A DNA stretch of 64,000 bases from Bacteroides sp. (GCA_017472925.1 JAFUNS010000029.1:112308-176307); one strand, 5' to 3'; positions 8,729 through 18,296 are shown, counted from the stretch's first letter. Notes: generated by a model not told the origin, from the sequence alone. Translations and numbers: made by a program.

Positions 8729-8741
8729 TGAGGCTCCTTTA
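8717..8741 (+). terminator. Terminator overlapping the DUF4248 stop codon
   Basis: GGAGCC / GGCTCC (8719-8724, 8732-8737), extended by two G-U pairs and followed by TTTA. The TGA stop (8726-8728) is in the 7-nt loop. Confidence 0.7.
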
Positions 8742-8750
8742 TGCAATCAG

Positions 8751-8782
8751 TAATCAGTTAATCAGTTAATCAGTTAATCAGT
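8751..8782. repeat. Short tandem repeat TAATCAGT x4
   Basis: Four perfect 8-bp units of TAATCAGT, preceded by a partial unit (AATCAG, 8745-8750). It lies in the noncoding stretch between DUF4248 and the GNAT gene. The rest of 8783-8920 holds two CAG(A/G)ATGACAAAA units (8827 and 8854) and a short open frame ending at 8919 that may be a gene remnant. Confidence 0.85.
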
Positions 8783-8925
8783 TTTATTTTGCGCACCTAT
8801 ACAGATCCTTCCTTCCCGATGGTCGTCAGAATGACAAAATAGGGGGACACCCACAGGATGACAAAAACGTGGTATGGGACGAATACTGGGACTGGTCGCC
8901 CCAAGCGTATAAGGAGTAAGGAATA

Positions 8926-8949
8926 AGGGGTGTGGAATGACGCACCCCT
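8926..8949 (-). terminator. Weak terminator of the recR-GNAT operon
   Basis: GGGGTG / CACCCC (8927-8932, 8943-8948) plus an outer A-T pair, 17 bp after the GNAT stop. On the minus strand it is followed by TTATTCCTTA rather than a clean T run. Confidence 0.35.
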
Positions 8950-8965
8950 ATTCTTATGCTTTAAA

Positions 8966-9484
8966 TTAAAGGATACATTGCATCATTTTTACATCGCGGT
9001 ATTGTGTACCGGTGCGCATCCAGTCCTTCAGGTGGGCACACTCCTTGAATCCGCATCCGGCAAACAGTTTGATGCAAGGCTCGTTGGTTACATCGATGTA
9101 GGTATATAGCTGGTGAATACCCAAGTATTCCGAGCAATAGGTGGATAGTAATTGCAGGGCCCTCTTCCCTATCCCTTGGCCTCGATGGGGTTCGGCTACC
9201 ACCACTCCTACCTCGGCCCGGTTGTGGAACGGCTCAAAGTTATACAGGTCGATAATACCCACTACTTGATGGGTGGGATTCTCTATCATAAGGCGTAACT
9301 GACGGTCGGTATAGAGGTCGTTCTGATGCTGCTCGATGTATTGCTTTAAGTAGAACTTGGAGTAAGGGCCGGTAGCATTGCTCACCTCCCAGAGCGTAGG
9401 GGTGTTCTCGAAGAGGTACATCACCTCCAAATCTTCCGGCTCGGGAGCACGCAAACGGTATCCGTCTTTTTGAAGCATTTCCAT
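8966..9484 (-). CDS. GNAT-family N-acetyltransferase
   Basis: 172 residues with the fold signature of RimJ/RimL-like acetyltransferases: an N-terminal LRAPEPEDLEVMYLFEN segment, and the acetyl-CoA pyrophosphate loop in VAEPHRGQGIGKRAL (about residues 96-110). The C-terminal strand region reads LFAGCGFKECAHLKDWM. The substrate cannot be read from sequence; protein N-termini, spermidine or small amines are all possible. It is the last gene of a three-gene operon, 1 bp after the membrane protein at 9486, downstream of recR. Confidence 0.88.
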   Translation of the reverse strand: MEMLQKDGYRLRAPEPEDLEVMYLFENTPTLWEVSNATGPYSKFYLKQYIEQHQNDLYTDRQLRLMIENPTHQVVGIIDLYNFEPFHNRAEVGVVVAEPHRGQGIGKRALQLLSTYCSEYLGIHQLYTYIDVTNEPCIKLFAGCGFKECAHLKDWMRTGTQYRDVKMMQCIL

Positions 9485-9485
9485 C

Positions 9486-9944
9486 TTATTTTTCCAGTTC
9501 TTCGGGTAAATCGAGTTCGTTCACAATGCGGTTGTATGATGGCACACAGAAAAGTGAAGCTATCAAGGCGATGATGGCGCAATACAATCCGGTGGTGTTC
9601 AGCGTGAGGTAATAGAACGAGAGGCTGAGCATGGCGGGAACGAAAAGCAGGCAATAGCGGATGTCGCTCCAGATGCGGTAACTCTTCAATGCATCGGTCA
9701 AGGGAAGTTCTTTGATGCGCTTCACCAGGTTCAAGCTGAACAGGCGCAGGGAGAAAGGAATGAGTCCGATGGTGAGCAGAATGGTGGCACTCTGCAAGAT
9801 GTATTCCGTTTGGACATGTCCGGCATAGAGGCCTTCGGGCAAGACGCTTGTTTCGTATAAAACAACCAATAGCAAGGGTAAAGCCCACAAGGCTACGAAA
9901 CTTACGATTTGTATTTTCAACAGATGTTTGATTTGTTCTTTCAT
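9486..9944 (-). CDS. Conserved membrane protein of unknown function
   Basis: 152 residues with four hydrophobic segments (near 13-32, 47-66, 95-115 and 117-134) and a charged C-terminus ending DLPEELEK. I do not recognise a named family. It is wedged between recR (5 bp upstream) and a GNAT gene (1 bp downstream) on the same strand, so all three are probably on one transcript. Nothing in it suggests an enzymatic role. Confidence 0.75.
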   Translation of the reverse strand: MKEQIKHLLKIQIVSFVALWALPLLLVVLYETSVLPEGLYAGHVQTEYILQSATILLTIGLIPFSLRLFSLNLVKRIKELPLTDALKSYRIWSDIRYCLLFVPAMLSLSFYYLTLNTTGLYCAIIALIASLFCVPSYNRIVNELDLPEELEK

Positions 9945-9949
9945 GATCT

Positions 9950-10567
9950 TTAAATATTTCCGGTAAATAATGTACGGTTTACAATGGATCGCCCCAAAGT
10001 GACCTCGTCGGTATACTCCAGCTCATCGCCGATGGAGATGCCACGGGCAATGACACTCATCTTGACATCGAAGGGAGCCAGCTTGCGGAAGATGTAGAAG
10101 TTGGTGGTATCGCCTTCCATGGTGGAGCTGAGGGCCAATATCACTTCTTTCACCCCACCCGACTTGACTCTTTCTACCAGGCTCTCGATTTGCAAGTCCG
10201 ACGGTCCGATACCGTCCATGGGTGAAATGACTCCACCCAATACATGATACAAGCCCTTGAATTGCTGGGTGGCTTCCACGGCCATTACATCACGAACCGT
10301 TTCTACCACACAAATGGTGGAGGCATCGCGGTTGGGGTTGGCACATATTAAACACGTTTCCGTATCGGAAATGTTATGGCAAACCTTGCAATATTTCACT
10401 TCGCGCTTCAAGGTGAGGATGGAGTGGCCGAATGCTTCGACTACGGCATTTTCCTGACGAAGCAGATGAAGCACCAATCGCATGGCGGTTTTCCGTCCGA
10501 TTCCCGGTAGCTTGGCGAATTCTCCTACTGCTTTCTCGAGCAGCATGGATGGATATTGTTGGCTCAT
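9950..10567 (-). CDS. recR: Recombination protein RecR
   Basis: 205 residues from ATG 10567. The architecture is standard: N-terminal helix-hairpin-helix ([20 protein letters not shown]), a C4 zinc finger ([19 protein letters not shown]) and a Toprim domain ([16 protein letters not shown], with the later SSTMEGD motif). It acts with RecO/RecF to load RecA on gapped DNA. The frame extends 10 codons further upstream, but [10 protein letters not shown] matches the family start. First gene of the recR-membrane protein-GNAT unit, divergent from the symporter operon. Confidence 0.96.
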   Translation of the reverse strand: MSQQYPSMLLEKAVGEFAKLPGIGRKTAMRLVLHLLRQENAVVEAFGHSILTLKREVKYCKVCHNISDTETCLICANPNRDASTICVVETVRDVMAVEATQQFKGLYHVLGGVISPMDGIGPSDLQIESLVERVKSGGVKEVILALSSTMEGDTTNFYIFRKLAPFDVKMSVIARGISIGDELEYTDEVTLGRSIVNRTLFTGNI

Positions 10568-10614
10568 GATGAAAATCTTCGTTAATAATGGATGCAAACT
10601 TACTTGATTTTCCT

Positions 10615-10622
10615 TACATTTG
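10615..10622 (+). promoter_or_regulatory. Promoter -7 box of the symporter-engB-ABC-F operon
   Basis: TACATTTG, a TAnnTTTG match, 17 bp before ATG 10640. It implies a short leader and rejects the upstream in-frame start at 10592. Confidence 0.55.
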
Positions 10623-10639
10623 CAACTAAAATAAAAAAC

Positions 10640-12103
10640 ATGAACGGAATTTATATTCTACTGACTATACTTGTTTATTTCTCCCTGTTGTTGGTAGTGG
10701 CCAAGCTGACCAGCAAACGGGCGGATAATGATGCTTTCTTCCGAGGAAACCGCAAGTCGCCCTGGTATGTGGTGGCTTTCGGTATGGTTGGCGCATCGCT
10801 CTCGGGAGTGACTTTTGTATCGGTACCCGGTATGGTACGCGGTATTGACATGACCTATATGCAGACGTGTATGGGCTTCTTTGTGGGATATCTCATCATA
10901 GCCCATGTATTGTTACCTCTTTACTATAGGCTGAACCTGACTACCATCTATACGTACCTGAAGGAGCGCATCGGGCTTTGTTCATACAAGACGGGGGCTT
11001 CGTTCTTTCTCCTATCGAAAATTATCGGGGCAGCTGCCCGACTCTATTTGGTGTGCCTCATTTTGCAACACTATGTGTTTGATGCATACCAGATTCCTTT
11101 CTCTATCACGGTGACGGGCATTGTGCTCCTTATTTGGCTCTACACCCGAAAGAGCGGTATCAAGACCATTGTGTGGACGGATAGCTTCCAAACTTTTTGT
11201 TTGCTGATGGCTTTGGGATTGATACTTTACCAGGTGGCCATGCAGATGGACTTGGGTGTGGGAGGCATGGTGCAAGCCATTCAGGAGAGTGACTATAGCC
11301 GCATCTTTGTATTCGATGATTGGGCAAGCAAGCAGAATTTCTTCAAGCAATTCTTCAGTGGTATTTTCATTACCATTGTGATGACGGGGCTTGATCAGGA
11401 TATGATGCAAAAGAACCTCACCTGTAAAAGTTTGAAGGATGCCCAGAAGAACATGTATTGCTACGGACTATCGTTTGTGCCGGTGAACTTCCTTTTCCTT
11501 TCGTTGGGCGTGTTGTTGCTTTTGCTCGCTTCCCAACAAGGGTTGGCCTTGCCATCGGCGGGTGATGATATCCTCCCCTTCTTTGCGGCCGAAGGACGCT
11601 TGGGCTTTGCCGTACTGGTGTTCTTTACCATTGGTATCATAGCCGCGGCCTTTAGTAGTGCCGATTCGGCCCTGGCCGCACTTACCACCAGTTTCTGTAT
11701 TGATATAGTGGGGTTTGACAACCGTACAGAGGAAGAGGCGGAACGCATACGTAAGAAAGCGCATCTGGGTATATCGGTGGTATTCATCGGGATTATCCTC
11801 TTGTTTAAGGCGGCCAATAATGATAGCATCATCGATGCCATCTATACCATAGCCTCGTATACCTATGGTCCGTTGTTGGGCTTGTTTGTATTTGGCCTAT
11901 TTACCCACCTGAAGCCGCGCGACCGGTTTGTGCCTTATGTGGCCATAGCCTCGCCTTTTATCTGTTTTGCCATAGATAGGGCGGTATTTGTGGCCACCGG
12001 CTATCAGTTTGGTTATGAGATGTTGATGTTCAATGGCTTCCTGACGTTTGTGGGCCTTTCATTGTTAAGTATAAATAATAAGAAAAATATATATGGAAAT
12101 TAA
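10640..12103 (+). CDS. Sodium:solute symporter (SSS family)
   Basis: 487 residues, about 13 hydrophobic helices, in the inner membrane. Family features include the N-terminal region [20 protein letters not shown], the SVPGMV segment, and the conserved [15 protein letters not shown] helix that contains sodium-binding residues. The substrate cannot be inferred; family members carry sugars, amino acids, sialic acid or pantothenate. The start is ATG 10640 after the TACATTTG box. The 3' end overlaps engB by 11 bp, suggesting coupled translation. Confidence 0.9.
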   Translation: MNGIYILLTILVYFSLLLVVAKLTSKRADNDAFFRGNRKSPWYVVAFGMVGASLSGVTFVSVPGMVRGIDMTYMQTCMGFFVGYLIIAHVLLPLYYRLNLTTIYTYLKERIGLCSYKTGASFFLLSKIIGAAARLYLVCLILQHYVFDAYQIPFSITVTGIVLLIWLYTRKSGIKTIVWTDSFQTFCLLMALGLILYQVAMQMDLGVGGMVQAIQESDYSRIFVFDDWASKQNFFKQFFSGIFITIVMTGLDQDMMQKNLTCKSLKDAQKNMYCYGLSFVPVNFLFLSLGVLLLLLASQQGLALPSAGDDILPFFAAEGRLGFAVLVFFTIGIIAAAFSSADSALAALTTSFCIDIVGFDNRTEEEAERIRKKAHLGISVVFIGIILLFKAANNDSIIDAIYTIASYTYGPLLGLFVFGLFTHLKPRDRFVPYVAIASPFICFAIDRAVFVATGYQFGYEMLMFNGFLTFVGLSLLSINNKKNIYGN

Positions 12104-12695
12104 GAGCGCAGAATTTGTGATTAGCAATACCAAGGTAGAGCTTTGCCCGAAAGGAGATTTACCGGAGTATGCCTTCATTGGTCGGTCTAATGTGGGAAAA
12201 TCGAGCCTGATAAACATGTTGACCAATCGGTCCAAATTGGCCATGACCTCTGCTACACCGGGAAAGACATTGCTTATCAACCACTTTCTGGTGAATAAAG
12301 AATGGTATCTGGTGGACTTGCCTGGCTATGGCTATGCGGCAAGAGGCAAGAAGCAAGTGGACAAGATTCAGAAAATCATTGAAAACTATGTGCTTGAACG
12401 CGAACAGATGACCAACTTGTTTGTGCTGATTGATGTGCGGCACGATCCGCAAAAGATTGACTTGGAATTCTTTGAATGGTTGGGCGAGAATGGCGTTCCC
12501 TTTTCCATCATCTTTACCAAGGCCGATAAGGTATCGGTAGGCAAGGCTAAAGCCAATGTAGAAGCCTACATGAAGAAACTGAGTGAACAATGGGAAGAAC
12601 TTCCCCCCTACTTCCTTTCGTCTTCTGAAAAGAAAACAGGGCGGGTGGAAATTCTGGATTACATTGATTCTATTAACAAAAGCTTGAAGGAATAA
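12093..12695 (+). CDS. engB: Ribosome biogenesis GTPase EngB/YsxC
   Basis: 200 residues, single GTPase domain. Motifs: G1 [10 protein letters not shown] (about 30-39), G2/G3 region TPGKT and DLPGYGYA, G4 TKAD, G5 near SSSEKKTG. The family is essential for 50S subunit assembly. The start ATG 12093 lies inside the end of the symporter gene (11-bp overlap) and the next gene (ABC-F) starts 3 bp after its stop, so the three genes form a tight operon. Confidence 0.97.
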   Translation: MEIKSAEFVISNTKVELCPKGDLPEYAFIGRSNVGKSSLINMLTNRSKLAMTSATPGKTLLINHFLVNKEWYLVDLPGYGYAARGKKQVDKIQKIIENYVLEREQMTNLFVLIDVRHDPQKIDLEFFEWLGENGVPFSIIFTKADKVSVGKAKANVEAYMKKLSEQWEELPPYFLSSSEKKTGRVEILDYIDSINKSLKE

Positions 12696-12698
12696 CCT

Positions 12699-14567
12699 AT
12701 GCCTATACCCTATTTACAAGTAGACGGATTGACCAAGTCATTCGGTGATTTGGTCTTGTTTGAACAGATTTCGTTTGGTGTAGCCGAAGGTCAGCGCATC
12801 GGGTTGATTGCCAAGAACGGAAGTGGTAAGACTACGCTTCTGAACATCCTCTCCGGAAAGGAAGGATACGATGAAGGAAGCATAGTGTACAGACGCGACC
12901 TGAAAGTGGGTTACTTGGAGCAAGACCCTCACTATCCGGAAGAACTGACCGTGCTCGAGGCCTGTTTCTATCACGGTACACCCATTGTACAACTGATCAA
13001 GGAATACGAAAAGTGTATGGAGACCGAGGGGAACCCGGGGTTGGAAGACCTCTTGGCACGCATGGAACAAGAAAAGGCTTGGGACTATGAGCGAAAGGCC
13101 AAGCAGATTCTTTCCCAACTCAAGATTCGGAATTTTGACCAACGAATCGGACAATTGTCGGGTGGCCAATTGAAGCGCGTAGCCTTGGCCAATGTACTGA
13201 TCAATGAACCCGACTTTCTGATATTGGATGAGCCTACCAACCACCTGGATTTGGATATGACCGAATGGTTGGAAGATTATTTACGTAGGGGAAACCTAAG
13301 TTTGCTGATGGTAACCCACGACCGCTATTTCCTGGACAGGGTATGTTCTGAAATCTATGAGATTGACAATAAGCAAATCTATTCCTACAAAGGAAACTAT
13401 AGCTATTATCTGGAGAAACGTCAGGAACGGATAGATGCCATCAGCGTGGAAATAGAACGGGCCAACAATCTGTATCGCACCGAGTTGGAATGGATGCGCC
13501 GTATGCCACAAGCGCGTGGACACAAGGCGCGCTATCGCGAAGAAGCCTTCTATGAATTGGAGAAGGTGGCTAAGCAACGCTTTGATAACCGCAATGTAAA
13601 ACTGGATGTAAAAGCCTCGTACATAGGCTCAAAGATATTCGAAGCCGACCACTTGTACAAGAGTTTCGGAGATTTGAAGATATTGGAAGACTTCTCGTAC
13701 ATCTTTGCCCGCTATGAAAAAATGGGTATTGTAGGCAATAATGGTACGGGGAAATCCACCTTTATCAAGATATTGATGGGCGAACAGAAACTGGATAGCG
13801 GAAAGCTGGATATAGGTGAAACCGTTCGGTTTGGCTATTATTCGCAAGAGGGCTTGAAGTTTGACGAGCAGATGAAGGTGATTGATGTGGTGCAAGACAT
13901 AGCCGAAGTGATTGAGTTGGGCAATGGCAAGCGCCTGACGGCATCCCAATTCCTACAACACTTCCTTTTCGCTCCCGAGCAACAACATAATTATGTGTAT
14001 AAATTGAGTGGTGGTGAGAAGCGCCGATTGTATTTGTGCACGGTATTGATGCGGAACCCCAACTTCCTGATGCTTGACGAACCTACCAACGACCTCGATA
14101 TCATAACCTTGCAAGTGTTGGAAGAGTATCTGCAAAACTTCAAGGGATGTGTAATTGTTGTGAGCCACGACCGCTATTTTATGGATAAGGTGGTAGACCA
14201 TCTGTTGGTTTTTAAGGGGCAAGGAGATATTCGTGACTTCCCTGGCAACTATTCGGATTATCGGGATTGGAAAGAAGCCAAGGAGCAACACGAGAAGGAA
14301 CAAGAGAAGGTCAAGGAGGAAAAGACCGCCCGCGTACGTTTGAATGACAAGCGGAAGATGACTTTCAAGGAGAAAAAAGAGTTTGAAGAGCTGGAAGGCC
14401 TGATAGCCCAATTGGAAGAAGAAAAGGCTCAGATAGAAGCTGCCCTGTGTAGCGGAACCCTTTCGGTAGACGAACTGACCGAGAAATCCAAACGCCTGCC
14501 CGAACTCAATGACCTGATAGACGAAAAGACCATGCGATGGTTGGAGTTGAGTGAGATAGAAGGCTAA
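12699..14567 (+). CDS. ABC-F family ATPase (Uup/EttA-like)
   Basis: 622 residues, cytoplasmic, with two ATPase cassettes and no membrane domain. Cassette 1: Walker A AKNGSGKTT, signature LSGGQLKR, Walker B LILDEPTNHLD. Cassette 2: GNNGTGKST, LSGGEKRR, LMLDEPTNDLD. The linker between them is helical (about 235-300), and the last ~80 residues form a charged coiled coil (KEKKEFEELEGLIAQLEEEK), as in Uup. These proteins act on ribosomes or branched DNA; the exact role cannot be decided here. The gene ends 2 bp from the convergent lplA stop, leaving no room for a separate terminator. Confidence 0.93.
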   Translation: MPIPYLQVDGLTKSFGDLVLFEQISFGVAEGQRIGLIAKNGSGKTTLLNILSGKEGYDEGSIVYRRDLKVGYLEQDPHYPEELTVLEACFYHGTPIVQLIKEYEKCMETEGNPGLEDLLARMEQEKAWDYERKAKQILSQLKIRNFDQRIGQLSGGQLKRVALANVLINEPDFLILDEPTNHLDLDMTEWLEDYLRRGNLSLLMVTHDRYFLDRVCSEIYEIDNKQIYSYKGNYSYYLEKRQERIDAISVEIERANNLYRTELEWMRRMPQARGHKARYREEAFYELEKVAKQRFDNRNVKLDVKASYIGSKIFEADHLYKSFGDLKILEDFSYIFARYEKMGIVGNNGTGKSTFIKILMGEQKLDSGKLDIGETVRFGYYSQEGLKFDEQMKVIDVVQDIAEVIELGNGKRLTASQFLQHFLFAPEQQHNYVYKLSGGEKRRLYLCTVLMRNPNFLMLDEPTNDLDIITLQVLEEYLQNFKGCVIVVSHDRYFMDKVVDHLLVFKGQGDIRDFPGNYSDYRDWKEAKEQHEKEQEKVKEEKTARVRLNDKRKMTFKEKKEFEELEGLIAQLEEEKAQIEAALCSGTLSVDELTEKSKRLPELNDLIDEKTMRWLELSEIEG

Positions 14568-14569
14568 CC

Positions 14570-15559
14570 TTAGACGGATTGCATCATTAGTCCTACCAAC
14601 TCTTCAACGGTCATACCATCAAAATATTGGTTAATATGGAACGAGGAAAGGCATTTCTGAATGCTTTCTGCATCGTAGGGAATGCCTTTCAATCTTTCTT
14701 CCAATGCTGATGTGGGCAAATACCCCAAGAAATCACCTCCAAAGTGGCACGAAACAATACGATTCTTCTCTACGGACAAATGGATGTTGACGGTACCACA
14801 TGCCATGTGTGCCGAATGGGTTAGCGTGGCTTTCGGAGAACGCCCATAAATCCACTCCCATTGAGCAAATTTCTGTTCGGCCAATAGCTTGATTTGTGCT
14901 ACCTCCTTTTCTCCCATGATTACCACCTTATCGGTATAATGATTGGACAGGATTTCTTCCAATTGATTCTTGAATGAGGAAATGTCTGTTCCAGGGGGCA
15001 AGAGTTCCTTCAAGTTGGCTACCCGACTTCGTACGGAGGCTATTCCTTTACTCTGTAATTTGGTAAGGGGTGGACACAATACTTGGGTAAGCACCTCCAA
15101 ATCTACATCGAACATAAGTGTTCCATGCACCATCAGTCTGTCTTTGTATACCCGCTTGGCCAATCCGGATACTTTCTTGTTTTCCACCAAAATATCGTTG
15201 CGTCCGGAAAGAGTGGCAGGAATGCCCAATGATTGAAGGGCTTTGAGTATACAATGAGTGTATTGGGGATAATCGTGTTCCAAATTTTTTGTCTCTCCCA
15301 CAATGGTGTAGTTCAGGTTCCCAAAATCGTGGTATACGGTCCCTCCTCCTGTCACTCGTCTCACCAAAGCTATGTCATGCTCTTTCAAATACGCCAAGTT
15401 CACCTCCGTATTCACTTCCTGATTGGCTCCCATAATGACGGATGGACGGTTTTGCCAAAGATAGAAAACCGGTTCTTCCAATGAAAGGTGCTCCAGGCAA
15501 TACTCGTCGAAAGCCATATTGAAATAAGGGTCGGTACAGGTGTTCTTTAGAAAGCGCAT
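14570..15559 (-). CDS. lplA: Lipoate-protein ligase A
   Basis: 329 residues. It activates free lipoate with ATP and transfers it to lipoyl domains. Catalytic-domain motifs: N-terminal TDPYFNMAFDEYCLEHL, lipoate loop RRVTGGGTVYHD, GRNDILVENKKVSG and HGTLMFDVDL. The C-terminal ~90 residues (from WEWIYGRSPKA) form the accessory domain needed for lipoate adenylation, so this is a full-length two-domain enzyme. The start MRFLKNTC at 15559 fits the family. It is convergent with the ABC-F gene and downstream of tRNA-Ala. Confidence 0.95.
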   Translation of the reverse strand: MRFLKNTCTDPYFNMAFDEYCLEHLSLEEPVFYLWQNRPSVIMGANQEVNTEVNLAYLKEHDIALVRRVTGGGTVYHDFGNLNYTIVGETKNLEHDYPQYTHCILKALQSLGIPATLSGRNDILVENKKVSGLAKRVYKDRLMVHGTLMFDVDLEVLTQVLCPPLTKLQSKGIASVRSRVANLKELLPPGTDISSFKNQLEEILSNHYTDKVVIMGEKEVAQIKLLAEQKFAQWEWIYGRSPKATLTHSAHMACGTVNIHLSVEKNRIVSCHFGGDFLGYLPTSALEERLKGIPYDAESIQKCLSSFHINQYFDGMTVEELVGLMMQSV

Positions 15560-15591
15560 AACGGTGATGATGGTTTAAAGTTATATAAAAC

Positions 15592-15626
15592 AAAAAGGAT
15601 GCGCCTTACCTGACACATCCTTTTTT
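15592..15626 (-). terminator. Terminator of tRNA-Ala
   Basis: AAAAAGGATG (15592-15601) pairs with CATCCTTTTT (15616-15625). The minus strand ends in a T-rich tract. It lies 2-3 bp beyond the tRNA 3' end, between the tRNA and lplA. Confidence 0.75.
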
Positions 15627-15627
15627 G

Positions 15628-15701
15628 TGGAGCATACGAGACTCGAACTCGTCACCTTTAGACTGCCAGTCTAACGCTCTAGCCAGATGAGCTAATGCCC
15701 C
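15628..15701 (-). tRNA. tRNA-Ala (anticodon GGC)
   Basis: A 74-nt cloverleaf on the minus strand. The acceptor stem GGGGCAT / ATGCTCC carries the G3:U70 wobble that identifies alanine tRNAs. The D arm is AGCTCATCTGGCTAGAGC. The anticodon stem TTAGA/TCTAA encloses the loop CTGGCAG with anticodon GGC. The T arm contains GTTCGAGTC. The discriminator base is A and CCA is not encoded. A consensus promoter (15718-15747) and a terminator (15592-15626) flank it, so it is a single-gene unit. Confidence 0.96.
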
Positions 15702-15717
15702 TTTTTGATTTCGGATG

Positions 15718-15747
15718 CAAATATACGGAGATTTTTCTAACTGACAA
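15718..15747 (-). promoter_or_regulatory. Promoter of tRNA-Ala
   Basis: TTG (15745-15747 on the minus strand), 19-nt spacer, TATATTTG (15718-15725). A full match to the Bacteroidales promoter pattern, 17 bp before the tRNA. Confidence 0.8.
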
Positions 15748-15851
15748 GATTTTGAACCATGTTTTTTTATTCCTGACTGAAAAAATATCTTTTGACCGAT
15801 TTATATCTCTCTTTTGAATGAAGTATTGCGAAATACTCACGTATTTTATAC

Positions 15852-15859
15852 TATCTTTG
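15852..15859 (+). promoter_or_regulatory. Promoter -7 box of the GH35 gene
   Basis: TATCTTTG, 34 bp before ATG 15894. A small inverted repeat GTATTgcgaAATAC lies just upstream (near 15823-15836). Confidence 0.6.
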
Positions 15860-15893
15860 TATCATTGAATATTTATTGAAATTAAAATATATC

Positions 15894-18236
15894 ATGAAGA
15901 AACTATTAACAACAATTGCACTTTGTTTGTCCCTATTTGGAATGGCAACCAGTGCGAATGCCCAAAGTACAGAAAATAGCTTTGTGGCTGGTAAAGGAAC
16001 TTTCCTATTGAATGGTGAACCGTTTGTAGTAAAAGCTGCCGAGTTACATTATCCACGTATTCCTCGCCCTTATTGGGACCAACGTATCAAGCTTTGCAAG
16101 GCACTTGGTATGAATACAGTTTGTCTCTATGTATTTTGGAATGCGCACGAGCAGAAACCGGGTGAGTTTAATTTCGAAGGGCAGAATGATTTGGCTGCAT
16201 TTTGTGAATTATGTAAGGAAAACGATATGTATGTTATTCTTCGTCCCGGTCCGTATGTATGTGCAGAATGGGAAATGGGTGGTCTCCCTTGGTGGCTTTT
16301 GAAGAAGAAAGATATCCGCTTGCGTGAAGACGATCCATATTTCATTGAGCGTGTAGCTATCTTTGAAGAGGCAGTTGCCAATCAAGTGAAGCACTTCACT
16401 ATTCAGAATGGTGGTCCTATCATCATGGTTCAAGTGGAAAATGAGTATGGTTCGTACGGCATCAATAAAAAATATGTATCTCAAGTAAGAGACATTGTTC
16501 GTAAGAATTTTGGCGATGTAACCCTTTTCCAATGTGACTGGGCATCGAACTTTACCAATAATGGTTTGGATGACTTGATTTGGACCATGAATTTTGGTAC
16601 AGGTGCCAACATTGACCAACAATTTGCCAAGTTGAAGAAGCTTCGTCCGGATTCACCATTAATGTGTAGTGAATTCTGGAGCGGATGGTTTGACAAGTGG
16701 GGTGCTAACCACGAAACCCGTCCAGCTGCTGACATGATTGCCGGTATTGATGAAATGTTGTCAAAGGGTATTTCTTTCAGTTTGTATATGACTCACGGAG
16801 GTACTAACTGGGGACATTGGGCTGGTGCTAACTCTCCTGGTTTTGCTCCCGACGTAACTTCATACGATTACGATGCTCCTATCAGCGAATCGGGACAAAC
16901 CACTCCTAAGTATTGGGAACTTCGCAAGACTTTGGCTAAATATATGTATGGAAAGAAGCAAGCTAAAGTTCCGGCTCTGATTAAACCTATTGCTATTCCT
17001 GCTTTCCAATTGACAGAAATGGCTCCCCTTTTCGATAATCTGCCTACTGCTAAGAAGGATAGAGACATCAAGACCATGGAAGAATACGACCAAGGTTTCG
17101 GTAGTATTCTTTATCGCACTACCCTTCCAGAATTGAAAGGTCAGTCGGTATTGACGATGGATGCACACGACTATACTCAAGTATACATTGATGGTAAGCT
17201 CATAGGTAAGATTGACCGTCGTATGGGTGAAAAGCAAATCACATTGCCTGCTTGTCGTAAGGGTGCCCAACTCGATATTCTTGTGGAAGCTATGGGTCGT
17301 ATCAACTTCGGTCGCGCCATCAAGGACTTCAAGGGTATTGTAGGCAAAGTGGAACTTACCGTTGATATGGGTGGTTATGACTTTGTATGCGATTTGAAGA
17401 ATTGGGAAGTATTCAACATTGAAGACAAGCTTGAAACTTACCAAGGTATGAACTTTAAGCCTATCCAATCTCTTACAGATGACAAGGGCCAACGCATTCC
17501 GGGTGTATATCGTGGAACATTCAAGGTGAAGAAGCCTAGTGATACATTCTTGAACTTTGAAACATGGGGCAAAGGTTTGGTTTACGTGAATGGTTATGCC
17601 TTAGGTAGAATTTGGGAAATCGGTCCTCAACAAACTCTCTATGTACCGGGTTGCTGGTTGAAGAAGGGCGAAAACGAAATTGTGGTATTTGATATCGTAG
17701 GTCCGAAGGAAGTGAAATGCGAAGGTTTGACTACACCGATGATTGACAATCTTCAAATTAAGAAGCCGTTGAAACATGATGATGCCTCTGTATTGCAAAA
17801 TATGGACTATTCTGACGTGAAGCAAGTGGCCGAAGGTAGCTTTGCACCGGGTAACGGTTGGCAAGAAGTGAAGTTCGATGCTCCTGTAAAGGCACGTTAC
17901 TTTGGTTTGGTAGCTATGAATGCGCAAGATGGTAAGGAATTGGCTGCTATGGCCGAAATGTATGTGTTGAACGAAAAAGGTGAACGCCTTTCACGTGAGC
18001 CATGGACTGTTCTTTATGCCGATAGCGAAGATGTATCGCGTGTAAACTGCTCAGTTGATAAAGTATTTGACTTGCAGGAATCCACTTATTGGAGAACAGA
18101 AAGAGGCAAGCAATATCCTCACTATTTCATTATCGATTTGGGCGCTGAACATACTATAAGCGGCATGCAATATTTGCCACGAATGGAAAGTAATGTTCCT
18201 GGTGGTATAAAGGACTATAAGATGTTCGCAAAGTAA
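15894..18236 (+). CDS. Exported GH35 beta-galactosidase with C-terminal discoidin-like domain
   Basis: 780 residues from ATG 15894. Signal peptide of about 23 residues ending SANAQ. The GH35 barrel starts GEPFVVKAAELHYPRIPRPY. The acid/base is Glu184 in VENEYGS and the nucleophile Glu260 in SEFWSGWFDKWG; TMNFGTG and THGGTNWGHWAG are further family motifs. Beta-sandwich domains follow (GKGLVYVNGYALGRIW). The last ~140 residues (VKARYFGLVAMNA to IDLGAEHTISGMQYLPR) look like an F5/8-type C carbohydrate-binding domain. It removes terminal beta-galactose from glycans in the periplasm or at the surface. No SusCD pair is adjacent, so this is not an obvious polysaccharide utilization locus. Confidence 0.93.
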   Translation: MKKLLTTIALCLSLFGMATSANAQSTENSFVAGKGTFLLNGEPFVVKAAELHYPRIPRPYWDQRIKLCKALGMNTVCLYVFWNAHEQKPGEFNFEGQNDLAAFCELCKENDMYVILRPGPYVCAEWEMGGLPWWLLKKKDIRLREDDPYFIERVAIFEEAVANQVKHFTIQNGGPIIMVQVENEYGSYGINKKYVSQVRDIVRKNFGDVTLFQCDWASNFTNNGLDDLIWTMNFGTGANIDQQFAKLKKLRPDSPLMCSEFWSGWFDKWGANHETRPAADMIAGIDEMLSKGISFSLYMTHGGTNWGHWAGANSPGFAPDVTSYDYDAPISESGQTTPKYWELRKTLAKYMYGKKQAKVPALIKPIAIPAFQLTEMAPLFDNLPTAKKDRDIKTMEEYDQGFGSILYRTTLPELKGQSVLTMDAHDYTQVYIDGKLIGKIDRRMGEKQITLPACRKGAQLDILVEAMGRINFGRAIKDFKGIVGKVELTVDMGGYDFVCDLKNWEVFNIEDKLETYQGMNFKPIQSLTDDKGQRIPGVYRGTFKVKKPSDTFLNFETWGKGLVYVNGYALGRIWEIGPQQTLYVPGCWLKKGENEIVVFDIVGPKEVKCEGLTTPMIDNLQIKKPLKHDDASVLQNMDYSDVKQVAEGSFAPGNGWQEVKFDAPVKARYFGLVAMNAQDGKELAAMAEMYVLNEKGERLSREPWTVLYADSEDVSRVNCSVDKVFDLQESTYWRTERGKQYPHYFIIDLGAEHTISGMQYLPRMESNVPGGIKDYKMFAK

Positions 18237-18257
18237 GATACCGTTAAAATATACTAA

Positions 18258-18293
18258 AATGCTCCCTTGAAACATGCTTCAGGGGAGCATTCT
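18258..18293 (+). terminator. Terminator after the GH35 gene
   Basis: AATGCTCCC pairs with GGGAGCATT around 18258-18266 and 18283-18292, with further TTGAA/TTCA pairing inside, then a T-rich tail. The promoter of the next gene starts 4 bp later. Confidence 0.8.
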
Positions 18294-18296
18294 TAT

